A stretch of 52,265 bases of DNA. Origin: Stentor coeruleus (Eukaryota; Ciliophora; Heterotrichea; Heterotrichida; Stentoridae). This document shows, in pieces, positions 1 to 9,924 of this stretch (position 1 is the stretch's first letter; every line of letters starts with the position of its first letter). The notes beneath the pieces are model-generated. The model saw only the letters and a program-made list of their open reading frames with translations. It was not told the origin of the DNA and made no database searches. The stretch is from positions 1 through 52,265 of the forward strand of contig MPUH01000470.1 of the NCBI GenBank assembly GCA_001970955.1, read 5' to 3'. The position numbers were made by a program, and so were the translations under genes.

Positions 1-301
1 GTTTATCAAGTTACATCAATAGTTACTATAGTGGATACGGACCAATTAAGCTCTTTAGTAAAAATTTCGCAGTTGATGAGTGGATAAGGGGCAGTGAGCA
101 GGTTTCTGAGGTTTGGAACTGTTTGAAGCAGGTGCTATAGGTCTACGCTATAACATTGGAGGTGCCGAACTCGAGCAAGCCGCTGTGGTTCCTGCTGAAA
201 TTGTTGCTGTAGGACTTGAAATGCCAAGGCTTCCTGGAGCTGAGGATTCAGACAATGTCACGACATTGTTGAGTGTCCTTGACACAAAGAAGGCATTCTG
301 A
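1..301 (+). pseudogene. Possible 3' end of a coding region, frame interrupted
   Basis: This stretch at the window edge is clearly richer in GC than the rest. From position 3 one frame is open to a TAG near 128 (it reads ...DEWIRGSEQVSEVWNC). A second frame is open from about 110 to a TGA at 299-301 (it reads ...IGGAELEQAAVVPAE). The two overlap and differ in phase in a way that neither a 15-nt nor a 16-nt intron explains. A sequencing indel or a decayed gene is possible. I do not recognise the product, and the 5' part lies outside the window. The call rests only on composition and open frames. Confidence 0.3.
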
Positions 302-418
302 AGGTTCGCTGTTACTGCCGAAGCCTTAGAATATAAGGCTACGCCAGCAGAGCGAGCATAGTCCTCGCCATTTAAACTATTATAATGTACACCATTAGAT
401 TATTTAAATTTTAAATAT

Positions 419-428
419 GGGGGGGGGG
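419..428. repeat. G10 homopolymer
   Basis: Ten consecutive G bases sit where the GC-richer first ~400 bases give way to ordinary AT-rich DNA. Homopolymer G runs are otherwise absent from the window. It may mark an assembly junction or the edge of inserted DNA. Confidence 0.6.
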
Positions 429-572
429 CTTAAAAAATGTATAAAATTTAATATAGAAGAGTAAAGCCCTAAGTATATTTATCATAAATCTATAATAATT
501 AACTCTAAAATACTTATATTTTTATTCAAATCCTAAACTACCTTCTACATATAGCATAGGAATCATCACTAA

Positions 573-1440
573 TACATCAATTGTTGTAAATATAATAAAT
601 TCAATTCTAATACAACCAAATACAATAAAAATCATCCGAATCCTAACCCTGAATCAAACGTAAGTCCGTTTTCATTAGAAATAAGAACTTATGACTATAA
701 TATTGTGCCTATAGAAACTGAAAAAAAATATCCTATTAGACTTGGCATTGATCAACCAGCAAAACTCAGTATTTATAGTGTTAATACAATTTCAAGAGTA
801 GATTTAATTGATAATATTAGAATTTTAGATAAAAGCATATATACTTTAGAAGTTTCAAGTATAAATTTAATATCATCAAGTACTGTAATAACAGCAATAT
901 CTATAAACTCAACAAAACTAATCTAAAAAAAAGCAATTTGTTTAGATTTATAGTTTTTTATGGGAAATATATGAAACAGATGATCTTTCAAATTCTAAAC
1001 TTTTCGAATCTAAAGCTTCTACACATATAAAGTTTTATGCTCATCTTAATATTCCATAGAAATTGATCACTCTTTCTTCTACCTAGCCTTCTTAGAGACA
1101 TTATAAATTTCCAATACCACAATTTATGATATCAGCATTATCAACTATAAATCTTCAGACAACATTTTTGAAGTCACTCTCTATGAATCAGGATCTTATA
1201 TAAACTATAATAACAGACCATATTAAATTAAATACTACCTATCCTGAGCCAATAATAGATAGTATACAAGGAATTTTTGACTCATATTCCAGCTATGAAG
1301 TGATTCTGTTCAGTTAATTTTACGATTCTCATAAATATGATAATGAAAATATGATTAATTTTCACTCAAATCATGCAGATATTAATCTCTCCTTTATTCT
1401 TCCTTTTTGCCCTTGATTCATATATTTTGATATCCTGAAG
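573..1440 (+). pseudogene. Coding-like relic tract with internal stops (weak)
   Basis: An uninterrupted frame from 573 to 923 (core from 705, fragments such as LEIRTYDYNIVPIETEKK and DNIRILDKSIYTLEVSS) is followed after an A8 run at 925-932 by a shifted frame that continues to about 1415. Its in-frame stops are all TAA or TAG (for example at 943) until a TGA near 1412. Fragments such as YPEPIIDSIQGIFDSYSSYE look protein-like. No domain is recognised. The stop density is only modestly below what AT-rich DNA gives by chance, so this may be an illusion. If real, it is a decayed gene and not an expressed one. Confidence 0.22.
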
Positions 1441-1799
1441 TGCTTATTTTATAATAAAGCTTTATTAAAATAAACTAATATAAAACACAAATCCAAAACT
1501 TAAATTTATCATATATAACTTTAGATATGTTTTATTATACTTAATTTTCTTTAATTATCCTTAAAACAATATATTTTACGCAATTTAAACATATATAAAT
1601 ATCAATCAAAGCTCCATTATATTTTACTTTACTAAAAATTAAGCATAACTCTTACCAATATAGTACAGCAACTCCTAGACTATGGATTTCTGTTTAGTGT
1701 TCTTAAAATTAAACATTCCTTCTAATTATCAAAAAGCATCTTTTTAAATTCTTCTTTCTAAATCATATTTCAAAAAAAATTATGTTAAGAACTGATTAA

Positions 1800-2345
1800 C
1801 TAATTAACTTCAAGAAAAGATTTTCCATCACAAATTCCAAACACGATTTGGGCAAATCCTTTATCAACATGATGCTTTAAAACTCCATTAGCAACTTCTC
1901 CTACAGCCCATTGGAAGAAATAATTATTGCCCGGAACAATTATCAAGTCTAAAGAATCTCCTGTAGTAAAATCTCTTGTCCAAGTAAAATGCATCATTCC
2001 ATCTGGCCCAGTTGCTTGAGCTTTGCTGTAAAGACTGTCAGATCCTCCAACTTGGTCATCTGTTTTTGGTCTTCCATTTCTGACGCCTCCAGTCCGGTCT
2101 TCAATAAGCCCATTCTCGATTATTATTGAAACGTAGTCCCCAGAGATCATACTATAGCCATCTTCAGCTCTTTTCATGCCAAAGCCAACCCAAGACCAAG
2201 CGCTATAAATGCTAGGTGGAACAGCGTAATCAAATGTTACTTTCCTATTATCAACAGAATAAGATACTTTTATACCATTTGGGAAAGCAACTTCACAGCT
2301 CATAGCTGAGACTGCAAATAGAGCTATTAAAAACTTGTTCCACAT
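1800..2345 (-). CDS. Secreted DOMON-domain protein
   Basis: The 181-residue product begins with a signal peptide (MWNKFLIALFAVSAMSC, cleavage expected around residue 17-20) and is otherwise one DOMON-type beta-sandwich. Visible DOMON hallmarks are the SWVGFGM stretch (about residues 50-56), the following SGDYVSIII strand, a middle DDQVGGSDS...ATGPDGMMHFTWTRDF region and a C-terminal FFQWAVGE strand. DOMON domains bind heme or sugars in extracellular proteins. Here there is no attached cytochrome b561 or hydroxylase domain, so it is a single-domain secreted form. A Met after GFG and paired His near residues 158-159 are candidate heme ligands, which is inference. The gene stands alone, with a relic tract downstream of its start. 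Stop codon is TAG. Confidence 0.72.
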   Translation of the reverse strand: MWNKFLIALFAVSAMSCEVAFPNGIKVSYSVDNRKVTFDYAVPPSIYSAWSWVGFGMKRAEDGYSMISGDYVSIIIENGLIEDRTGGVRNGRPKTDDQVGGSDSLYSKAQATGPDGMMHFTWTRDFTTGDSLDLIIVPGNNYFFQWAVGEVANGVLKHHVDKGFAQIVFGICDGKSFLEVN

Positions 2346-2915
2346 ATTTTATATCCGTTTTATTACCACTTCAAACTAAGAGCGAATACTAATAAGCCAT
2401 TGTGAATATTAGATAATTTTTTCAATACTAAACACATAATAGTATATATAAATTTTACGATTATAATATTGAAACTGATTTATTGCTTTTAATCAGGAAT
2501 GTTTTGAAGATAAATTTATAATACTTAGTTAAGGAGGTATAACTTTATTTGATTTCAAACTTTTTATTATCAAAAGATTAATCTATATGTTAAATTATCG
2601 TGTTTATAGTGTATATAATTCATATAAGGGTTTAAATAAAGTAAAATTCATTTGTTTGGGTAAAAAATTTTTCTTATTTTTGCAATGAATTAAATATGCT
2701 TTTTGATAGTTGATATAGAAAAAGGAGGCTTTTAAAATTTTGTAAGAAAATTTATGTTATGGAGTTGCTTTCAAAAGAGTAAAATTTTAGGTATTAAATT
2801 AAATGTTGGATTTTGGAAGAAATTTTTATTGATAGGCTGATCTCGGATAGATTTTTTTGTTGAGAAGTTAATAATTTTAAAATATAAAGAAAGCAATATA
2901 AATTTTAATAGTTCT
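2346..2915. other. 5' flank of the DOMON gene, no gene seen
   Basis: AT-rich intergenic DNA. On the plus strand G exceeds C, as expected for the 5' flank of a minus-strand gene here. I see no RNA gene or motif. Confidence 0.5.
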
Positions 2916-3697
2916 GTAGGCATTATGATAAATAATAAAATTGATTTATGATATCAAGAATTTTCATTTGTTTATGCATTCCAATTATAGACAAATTTCA
3001 TCTCACTACCAAATTTTCCATGACACATTTTTCAAAATACCAAAGGAATCTAAAATGTATATAAATGGAGATTTGCATCACATGAAAGTAAACAAATAAG
3101 AGTTTATCGGTCAGGAAAAATTTCTGATGAACTAAACTTTCTTTAAGTATACCATCAAGTTGCCCTTGTGTTGAATTCTATTATTATATATGCATATATT
3201 TTATATTTTTACCTATCTCTTTAGTTATTAATATATAAAGATTGGGCAACTCCACTACAACTTCATTTACGAATCCCTGAACTTAATACGCTGATATCCA
3301 AAGGGTAAACTGGTTTTACTTCTTGAGGAAAAAATGATAAACTTATTTATGCACACTCTTCTTATTATATAAAAAATATATTTACTGCAACATATTCTGT
3401 GTGTAAATAACTGTTTTGGGCAGATATTATTTCTTAATCTCATGAAAATGAGGATAATATATCGGAGGAAGAAAAAATTGAATATGATATGCTGAGCTTT
3501 ATTAGAAATATAACTTATATAGGCTTTGCGGATCTTAAAAGGCTTATTCATAATCAGATTAATATGATTTCAGGATAGAGGTAGCTGTTGGAAATGAAAT
3601 ACCCTTGACTGTTGATTTGGAAAATAAGAGTCTTAAATAATATAAGTAGTTGTTTAATATTATGTATGCTATAGAAATGCTAAAGCTTTATGTATAA
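2916..3697 (+). pseudogene. Coding-like relic tract with TAA/TAG interruptions
   Basis: One frame (positions divisible by 3) runs about 220 codons from 2916 to about 3575 and reads like protein between scattered stops, for example RFASHESKQIRVYRSGKISD and NISEEEKIEYDMLSFIRN. It then shifts phase near 3575 and continues as EVAVGNEIPLTVDLENKSLK to a TAA at 3695. By hand count most interruptions are TAA or TAG, with three TGA. No family is recognised. The overlapping minus-strand frame at 3267-3551 is low-complexity and taken as a shadow. Stop frequency is not far below chance, so confidence is limited. Confidence 0.3.
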
Positions 3698-3711
3698 ATT
3701 AACTCAGTCTT

Positions 3712-5166
3712 TTAAAAGAAATATGATTTTATTAGTTTCTTCAATTCCAATGAATTACATAGTGTCACTGGACTTTTAGCTATATCAATACTCTGTAGGC
3801 CAACTATGAACTTATATGCCTGGCTTTCAGGTTTAATTTCTAAGGACTTACCCCCAACACCTATAAGAATTTTTCTTAGTGAATGATATGAAAAACATTG
3901 TATGAAACACATTGTATTGTTTATTTTGAGTTCTTGTTCCCAAACTCTTGTAAAAGCTTGAGTTCCAAGGCTTTCTTTGATATATTCTTCGTTCATAAGT
4001 TTTGAAGTTTGCTCTTTGCGATTGAATATTTCTGAAGATGACTCAATCCATTCGATATCGTATTTTTCATCAGTATCAATGTATTTCAAATGATGAGAAA
4101 GCTTGTCAGATAAAGATTTAAGAGGTACTGTAGAAAGAACTTGGTCAAAGTTTAGGATTTGGGACCGATTGATTTTCTTTTCGTACTCTGGATCTGTTAT
4201 ATATAGCATAATCGACTCATCAATCTGCGACAATAGAGCCGAAGTTTTTCCCCAGTTCTTCATATTAAAAATGACACTAATTTTCTCATTCGGGAAGTTC
4301 TCATCAAATTTTACCTGTAGTTTCCTATTATTATACACCAAATACAAATGTGGTAATATTTTTTGTTCAATCGCTGAAGTCATTTCCACCGATTGATTTA
4401 ATGTATCAACAGCTAAAATATCTAACTTAATAGGAACATTAACGACAATTTCATTATCCGTAGTAGCCAATGATACTAAAAAGTTCTCAAAAAACACATC
4501 TCCCTTAATACTAATCAAAACCCTAACTCCAGAAACTTTTTTAATTGACTTATAAAGTAATTGCATCCTTCTTAAAGTATTATGTTCACGAATTTTATAA
4601 TACTCAGAAGTCAAATTACTTGAAAAATTTTGTGACCTGAACTCATGTAGGCAATTTAGCCCATCTTTTATTAGATTAGAAATTTTATCAGTTTCTGAAG
4701 CAAAGCTGTAAACATTATCGAATGATGAAGGGATTGAAGCTAAACTTTGGGCCATTATGTCAAGTTTTTCTGGGATGTTTATTTTGCATGAGAGCTCGTA
4801 TTCGTATGTTGAAAGGTCACGAACAATTTCTAATTTATCACTTTTGGCTACGGAGATTTCATAAACGAGCTCTGCTTTACGTTTACTATCTTCACTTTGT
4901 TTCTGCTTATCAAGTTTTGAGGTAAATTGGTTTCTGATTGTAAAGGGACGGACAATTATTTCGTCACGAGTTGTTTTTGCTGGATGGGAAGTATCGGGAC
5001 GGCTTACAAGGATGTTTGTGAAGGAGTAGGCTTTAAGGTAGTCTTTAATCCTGGAACTTGAGCTTTTTTTTAGTGAGGGCAGTTTAATTGGATTTTCAAG
5101 CATTTTTTCCATGATTATAAAGTTTTTGATTATGCTGGGTGCTAGGATTGAGGATTGAGAAATCAA
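3712..5166 (-). CDS. Hypothetical protein, 484 aa
   Basis: A long intact frame with coding-like composition. The annotated start gives MISQSSILAPS; a second Met at residue 19 (MEKMLENPIKLPSLKKSSSS) is an equally plausible start, because the preceding residues are hydrophobic and low in information. The N-terminal ~60 residues are basic and Ser-rich, residues ~85-120 are charged and probably helical (KLDKQKQSEDSKRKAELVYE), and the remaining ~360 residues look globular with alternating strands and helices. No membrane segment, signal peptide or recognised motif is visible. It ends at a TAA just after the 2916-3697 relic and its 5' flank leads into the retrotransposon relic. Function unknown. 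Confidence 0.75.
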   Translation of the reverse strand: MISQSSILAPSIIKNFIIMEKMLENPIKLPSLKKSSSSRIKDYLKAYSFTNILVSRPDTSHPAKTTRDEIIVRPFTIRNQFTSKLDKQKQSEDSKRKAELVYEISVAKSDKLEIVRDLSTYEYELSCKINIPEKLDIMAQSLASIPSSFDNVYSFASETDKISNLIKDGLNCLHEFRSQNFSSNLTSEYYKIREHNTLRRMQLLYKSIKKVSGVRVLISIKGDVFFENFLVSLATTDNEIVVNVPIKLDILAVDTLNQSVEMTSAIEQKILPHLYLVYNNRKLQVKFDENFPNEKISVIFNMKNWGKTSALLSQIDESIMLYITDPEYEKKINRSQILNFDQVLSTVPLKSLSDKLSHHLKYIDTDEKYDIEWIESSSEIFNRKEQTSKLMNEEYIKESLGTQAFTRVWEQELKINNTMCFIQCFSYHSLRKILIGVGGKSLEIKPESQAYKFIVGLQSIDIAKSPVTLCNSLELKKLIKSYFF

Positions 5167-5706
5167 ATATAGAGTTTAAAGATTGATTTAGTTTTATTGT
5201 GGCTTTAGTTTTCAAGATTATGAAATCGAATAGTATAAAGATTGATATAGTTTTATTGTGGCATTCAAGATTTTTATTTATAGTGATGAAGTTGTTTTAA
5301 AAGATTTTAGTATGATTTTATTATTGAGTATTTTAAATTAAACTTTTTGAAGTTTTTTTTCTCTTTTTCTTCAAGTTTGCTGATTTGCTGTTTGAAAAGG
5401 GAATTTTGCAAAGAAGAGCAATAAGGAAAATTCTCCACTGTGACAAAATGCAACTAATGAAATCATTATGACTGAACTAAACCTTATATTAGTAGAATCC
5501 TTAATAAAAATAAAAACAATTAAGTTTAAATTAAGGTTAGCTAACGAGAAAAACATACTATATACAGACATATTAAAATTAAACATTAGAAAAACTCAAC
5601 TGGAAAAAAATGTCAAACAAAATGAAAAAGCATAAGATTAAAGATTATGCAAAGAAAAGATATTATTATTCTCTAGGATGAAATTGTTGAAAAAAAGTGA
5701 AAGCAA

Positions 5707-6161
5707 ATGAGCCAGAATCAAGAAAAATTAGCATGGAGAATAAAATTAAAACTAAATTATACAGGGAACTCAAACTTCACAAATAAATGTTAATACATTA
5801 GACATCTCACAAAAAACTCTAGTTATCTAATGTGTAACGCTGTATAAAGCATTAAACAAGTTTTAGAAGAATGCCAAGTTTACGAAGACGTCAGATCAGA
5901 ACTCAAAAAAACTCTTGAAAATAAAAAAATACAACTTGACAACATATCAATCACAGACTTGATAATAGAAAATCAAAAATACTCAGCAATATCAAAAGAC
6001 CGAAAAAAAAAACCAAAACTTAGAAATTGATAAAGAAAAGAAAAAATATCTAGAAAAGATTGTTAAAAAAAGGAAAAGAAGTAGAAGCGAAAGAACTAAA
6101 CCAAAAAATAGAACAAAAAGAAAAACATATAAATATTAACGAGATAAACGGTTGGTATTAA
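5707..6161 (+). mobile_element. Decayed C-terminal end of a non-LTR retrotransposon polyprotein
   Basis: One frame runs from ATG 5707 to TGA 6028 with only two interruptions, TAA at 5791 and TAA at 5845. After a phase change at the A10 run (6003-6012) another frame continues to TAA 6159-6161. The reading LAWRIKL...YTGNSNF...Y-LMCNAV-SI-QVLEECQVYEDVRSEL matches the pattern found after the reverse transcriptase in LINE-type elements: a TGHSNFN-like segment, then a Cys/His knuckle ending in H/Q-x-L-x-E-C-x-x-Y-x-x-R, then a charged tail (here ending NEINGWY). The reverse transcriptase itself is not seen upstream, so this is a 5'-truncated or eroded copy. The four in-frame stops in about 150 codons are all TAA or TAG where Gln would fit. 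Confidence 0.6.
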
Positions 6162-6349
6162 GCCATCGATAGCACTATTACTAATAATTAATAATATTTA
6201 TGTTAATAAAGAAGTCTCTTAGTATTCTATTATATTAAAATTTGTTTTGTTTATTTACAAATAAAGGGTTTTAAATACTTTATCTAAAATAAGAGAATTA
6301 ACAAATAAATTCTCTATTAATGAAAACTCAATAACTAAATAGAGCCGAA

Positions 6350-7065
6350 ATGAACTCATTAAGCATAGCAGAGATTGTAAAAGGTAGGATAGAAAGCCTT
6401 ATAGCATATTTCTAAAGCTTATACGATGATCTACAATTAAGATACCAGAAATCACTATTTCTTAATATTAGATTCAATTAAAGGCATTTAGATTATCAGA
6501 AATTATGAATTAATGAATTTAAAGTATCAACTAATATGCTTGAAGGCTTAAGAAAATATCTTATTTTATAGAAATAAATAATTATTTTTTTTTAAAATTT
6601 GAAGTTGTTAAGGTATATATAAATATTATTTACAAGATTTTAAATGTGATGAAACTCGATTTGAATAAGATGCTAAAGTAAATACTTATAATTACAGAAG
6701 CGGGCAAATAAAATTAATTTATAAATCTCAAATGAATAATTTGGTAACTGCTAGCAATTCATTCAAAAGACATTCTGAAAAGTTTAGAATTGATTAGTAA
6801 ATAAAATTTCTAGAAAAAAATAAGAAGGAAGCATTATTAAGCATGCAAAATTGATCAAAATATTTTATAAATAGCGTAATATAATTTCTAAAACCATTAT
6901 CCAAAATAATTTTCTCTTTAGGGTGCAAGAGCGCTCAATCATCTTTATGAAGCATTAGCATAACTCAAAGAAATTATTCAAATAATAAAATTGATAGAAA
7001 TGGGGAATAAAATACTTTTCTAAGTTATCCCAATTCAAACATTAAAATACAATATCTTCCATTCA
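6350..7065 (+). pseudogene. Relic of a coiled-coil gene with TAA/TAG/TGA interruptions
   Basis: Starting at ATG 6350 (MNSLSIAEIVKGRIESLIAY) the plus strand reads as a helical, charged protein through several phase changes. Good segments include FKCDETRF, YNYRSGQIKLIYKSQMNNLV, SFKRHSEKFRID and, after a GGG that looks like a one-base insertion near 6920, ALNHLYEALA and LKEIIQIIKLIEMGNKILF. Nearly all interruptions are TAA/TAG at places where Gln suits the context; two are TGA where Arg would suit. The helical pattern with a closing ALNHLYEAL resembles the end of BAR-type coiled coils, but that is only an impression. It lies directly upstream of the 7188 gene and is not part of it. Confidence 0.38.
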
Positions 7066-7187
7066 TGAAAACTCTATATTTTCTCTTAAAAAATGACAAA
7101 TTATTAAAACCCATATCACTTAATAGCTTTTACAAATAAAATTTCCAGACTTTTAAATCATATTTCGATTATTATCTATTTGAATAA

Positions 7188-8888
7188 ATGAAAGTCAGCG
7201 AAATTCTTAACAAAATTTCAAAAATCAGACGTGAGAAGCAAAATACAATAAGATCTCGAACTCCAGTGAATTCTACTCAATATTCATCAAGAAAATCATC
7301 ACCAATTCGTCATCGTGACAATTCTCCATCAAGTCCATGCCTTTGCGAAACCTCCATAATTCTTCCTAAAACACGAATTGAGCTTCATATGTTCATGGAA
7401 TCCCGTCGTTATCATCAACTAATTGAAGCTAAAGCTGATGGAACCTATGCAATTTTTACTTGCTTACAAAACCTTCGAAAAAAAGTTTTTCAAGATATAA
7501 TTTTCTTTACAAAAGCTTATTCTAGGAATTTCGAAATGAGTTTCAATCACTTATTGAATAAAACTACAAACTTTTCATTAAGGGAACAAGGGAAATGCAA
7601 TTCAGTTGGCGGAATTAGGACAATGAAAAAAGATGAGGAAAGAGAAATATTCCAAAGCCCTAGTTTCCTTAAAAAACCAGTGTCAAAGATTGGGTTTTTG
7701 AACTCAACAAATTCTATTGAGACGATAACTTCTATGCATTTTGTTATATTAAAAGTTTTATATAGGAAAAAAAGCTGCATTTTTAGCTTGTTGAAGAGAA
7801 ATTTGAAGAGATGTCCTCCGGCTTATGTGCAGATTATTGTGAAAGTACTAAAAAAAATTTTGGTTAAAGGGGTATGGAATTTACTTTGTGATTTTAGGTA
7901 TAGGAAAAAGTGGGAAAGTCCTTTGAGAATTAATTTGAGTAAGATACAGAATAAAAATGAGATGATTGTGTCAAGTGCAGATCAGAGTGAGGTATCTTTT
8001 GAGCAGGGGTTTGAGAGCAGCTCGCAGTTTACGACAAGATTTCAAAACTCGGTTGAGAAAAATATTAAGGATTTGACATTGAGCTCGATAACATCAAATG
8101 ATGAACGGCCCAGTACTGATCGTGTTATAAACTTTACAAAACTCAGCACAACAGGCAAATACATATCCGTCAAACCCCCAAATGATTTTTCTGAATCCAT
8201 CTCCTACTGCAAACCTAAATCCCTAAAGCTTCCTCTTGGTGATCCAAATAAAATAAAATTTAAACCTAGACTCTCAAGATCAAGCATAACTAATCTTTCC
8301 TCATCTTTAGAAAAACTTTACAAAATCATGAAATTCTCCTACAACCTAATCATATTCCAAGCATTTTACTCATTAAAAAATTTCCAACCATTATTTAAAC
8401 CTCGAAATTCCCAATCTTATAAGATTTATTTAAATAACACAGCAAAATCCCTTAAATCACTAGTCCTCATCCTATCATTAAAGCGAAAATTTATTGTATT
8501 TAAATCATTTTTGCTAATTAAATCAACAAAAACTTTGCCTTCATATAAAAAACTTGCAGTACTTGCGATAAATAATACTCTTAAACGAAACCTCAAAGAC
8601 AATCGACATAAAATGTTAATTTTTTCATTTAGCTTACTCACTTTTATAAATAAAGAAATAAGAATCAAGCAAAGAGCTTTGGAAAATATTACCAAAAATG
8701 TTGAAAAGGACTTTAAATTTAGGCAAAAAGTATGTTTTAAAGCATGGAAAAACTCAGTTTTAAGAGTTAAAGACCAATTTCTTAAAGTTTTATCTTTAGT
8801 GCAAATATTGACAGAAGTATTTGAGATGAGGAAAAAAAATATTTTTATAGCTATGAATTTGGTACAAGGGAGACCAAAGAGAAAATAA
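7188..8888 (+). CDS. Hypothetical basic protein, 566 aa
   Basis: Intact frame from ATG 7188 (preceded by GAATAA, the usual start context here) to TAA 8886-8888. The N-terminal ~60 residues are basic and Ser/Arg/Pro-rich (SRTPVNSTQYSSRKSSPIRH) and are likely disordered and phosphorylated. The rest is very rich in Lys, Phe, Leu and Ile, with repeated short helices such as KKVFQDIIFFTKAY, KIMKFSYNLIIFQAFYSL and KVCFKAWKNSVLRV. The recurring Phe/Trp-containing basic helices recall Sfi1-type centrin-binding repeats (x-F-x-x-W-x-x-x-x), but only KAWKNSV fits well. No catalytic motif or membrane segment is convincing. A cytoskeletal role is a guess. Confidence 0.7.
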   Translation: MKVSEILNKISKIRREKQNTIRSRTPVNSTQYSSRKSSPIRHRDNSPSSPCLCETSIILPKTRIELHMFMESRRYHQLIEAKADGTYAIFTCLQNLRKKVFQDIIFFTKAYSRNFEMSFNHLLNKTTNFSLREQGKCNSVGGIRTMKKDEEREIFQSPSFLKKPVSKIGFLNSTNSIETITSMHFVILKVLYRKKSCIFSLLKRNLKRCPPAYVQIIVKVLKKILVKGVWNLLCDFRYRKKWESPLRINLSKIQNKNEMIVSSADQSEVSFEQGFESSSQFTTRFQNSVEKNIKDLTLSSITSNDERPSTDRVINFTKLSTTGKYISVKPPNDFSESISYCKPKSLKLPLGDPNKIKFKPRLSRSSITNLSSSLEKLYKIMKFSYNLIIFQAFYSLKNFQPLFKPRNSQSYKIYLNNTAKSLKSLVLILSLKRKFIVFKSFLLIKSTKTLPSYKKLAVLAINNTLKRNLKDNRHKMLIFSFSLLTFINKEIRIKQRALENITKNVEKDFKFRQKVCFKAWKNSVLRVKDQFLKVLSLVQILTEVFEMRKKNIFIAMNLVQGRPKRK

Positions 8889-9924
8889 TATGTGAGAAAT
8901 TATAATAAAAATTGTTAATTGCACATAAAAAATACTGATCTACTTATTCTGTGTATCAGAAAAATAATTCTCGCTATATAATAAAGATTAAATATATATA
9001 AAAAAATTTTTTAAAGAAAACATGTAAGAAAAAAGTCTATATGGATATTTTAATAGTTAGGCTTTATATGTAAAAATATAATATAATACTTAGGGTAATC
9101 ATTAATTATATACAAAACTAGAAAATCGTATAAAATTGTCAGAGTTTTATATATAAAGAGATATATGAATTCTATATAAAAAATGATTAAAAAAATCTAC
9201 CTTAAGCTAGTAATTAATAATAAGAAAATGGGCAAATATGAGAAGGTGTGAAGGCTGCAAAATTAAACTCTGGCTTAGATTTTATTAAATGATTAGAAAC
9301 TTTTTGACTTAATTTTATTGATTTTTATATATATTTTGCTTAAGAAGTACTTTTGTTGTTAATATTTAGAGTATTATAAGAAAAAAATTAAGATAAGAGC
9401 TAATAATAGGTGCTGGTGTTGATTAGATATTAAAGCTGGAAAAATCATAGGGAATGATTATGATTTTATTAAATAAATCTGTATAAGAAGTATTTAGCCT
9501 ACGAAAATTAGGCCTATAACTATGAGAATGATAAAATACAGAGAAAATTTGTAAAGCATAACGTGAATTCCTTAGCCTACAGTTTATACAAGCTTTCAAG
9601 AATTTTTTTTTTCAATATTTATTTCCAAAAAAATTTTACTCACAGCATCAAGAAGCATAACTAAACTTTCTAAAAACTAAAACATCATAACAGTATTCTA
9701 AAAAAGTATAATCAGAAAGTTAAATCCAAAACCATATTAATCCTAAATAGTTTAATCAAATAATCGATATTTATTATATATAAAATATGCATAAGTTGTT
9801 CAGTTTTTCAGTATTTTGAGCTCTTAGAATATCGATCCTGATTCAAAATGCTTGTTTTTAGAATCTTTATTTCTCAACCCTTGAATCTATGTCTTAAAAA
9901 GGGCACTTTCAAAAAGAATAGTAT
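8889..9924. other. Intergenic AT-rich DNA, nothing recognised
   Basis: The first part has G above C on the plus strand, as in other 3' flanks of plus-strand genes. I see no gene, RNA or clear repeat. Confidence 0.5.

Noticed and set aside
3267-3551. Minus-strand 94-codon frame
   Set aside because: Low-complexity, Ile/Phe-rich, opposite the more protein-like plus-strand relic.
5785-5850. 15-nt introns as explanation for the stops in the retrotransposon relic
   Set aside because: No GT..AG segment of 15 or 16 bases covers either TAA; the nearest is 13 bases.
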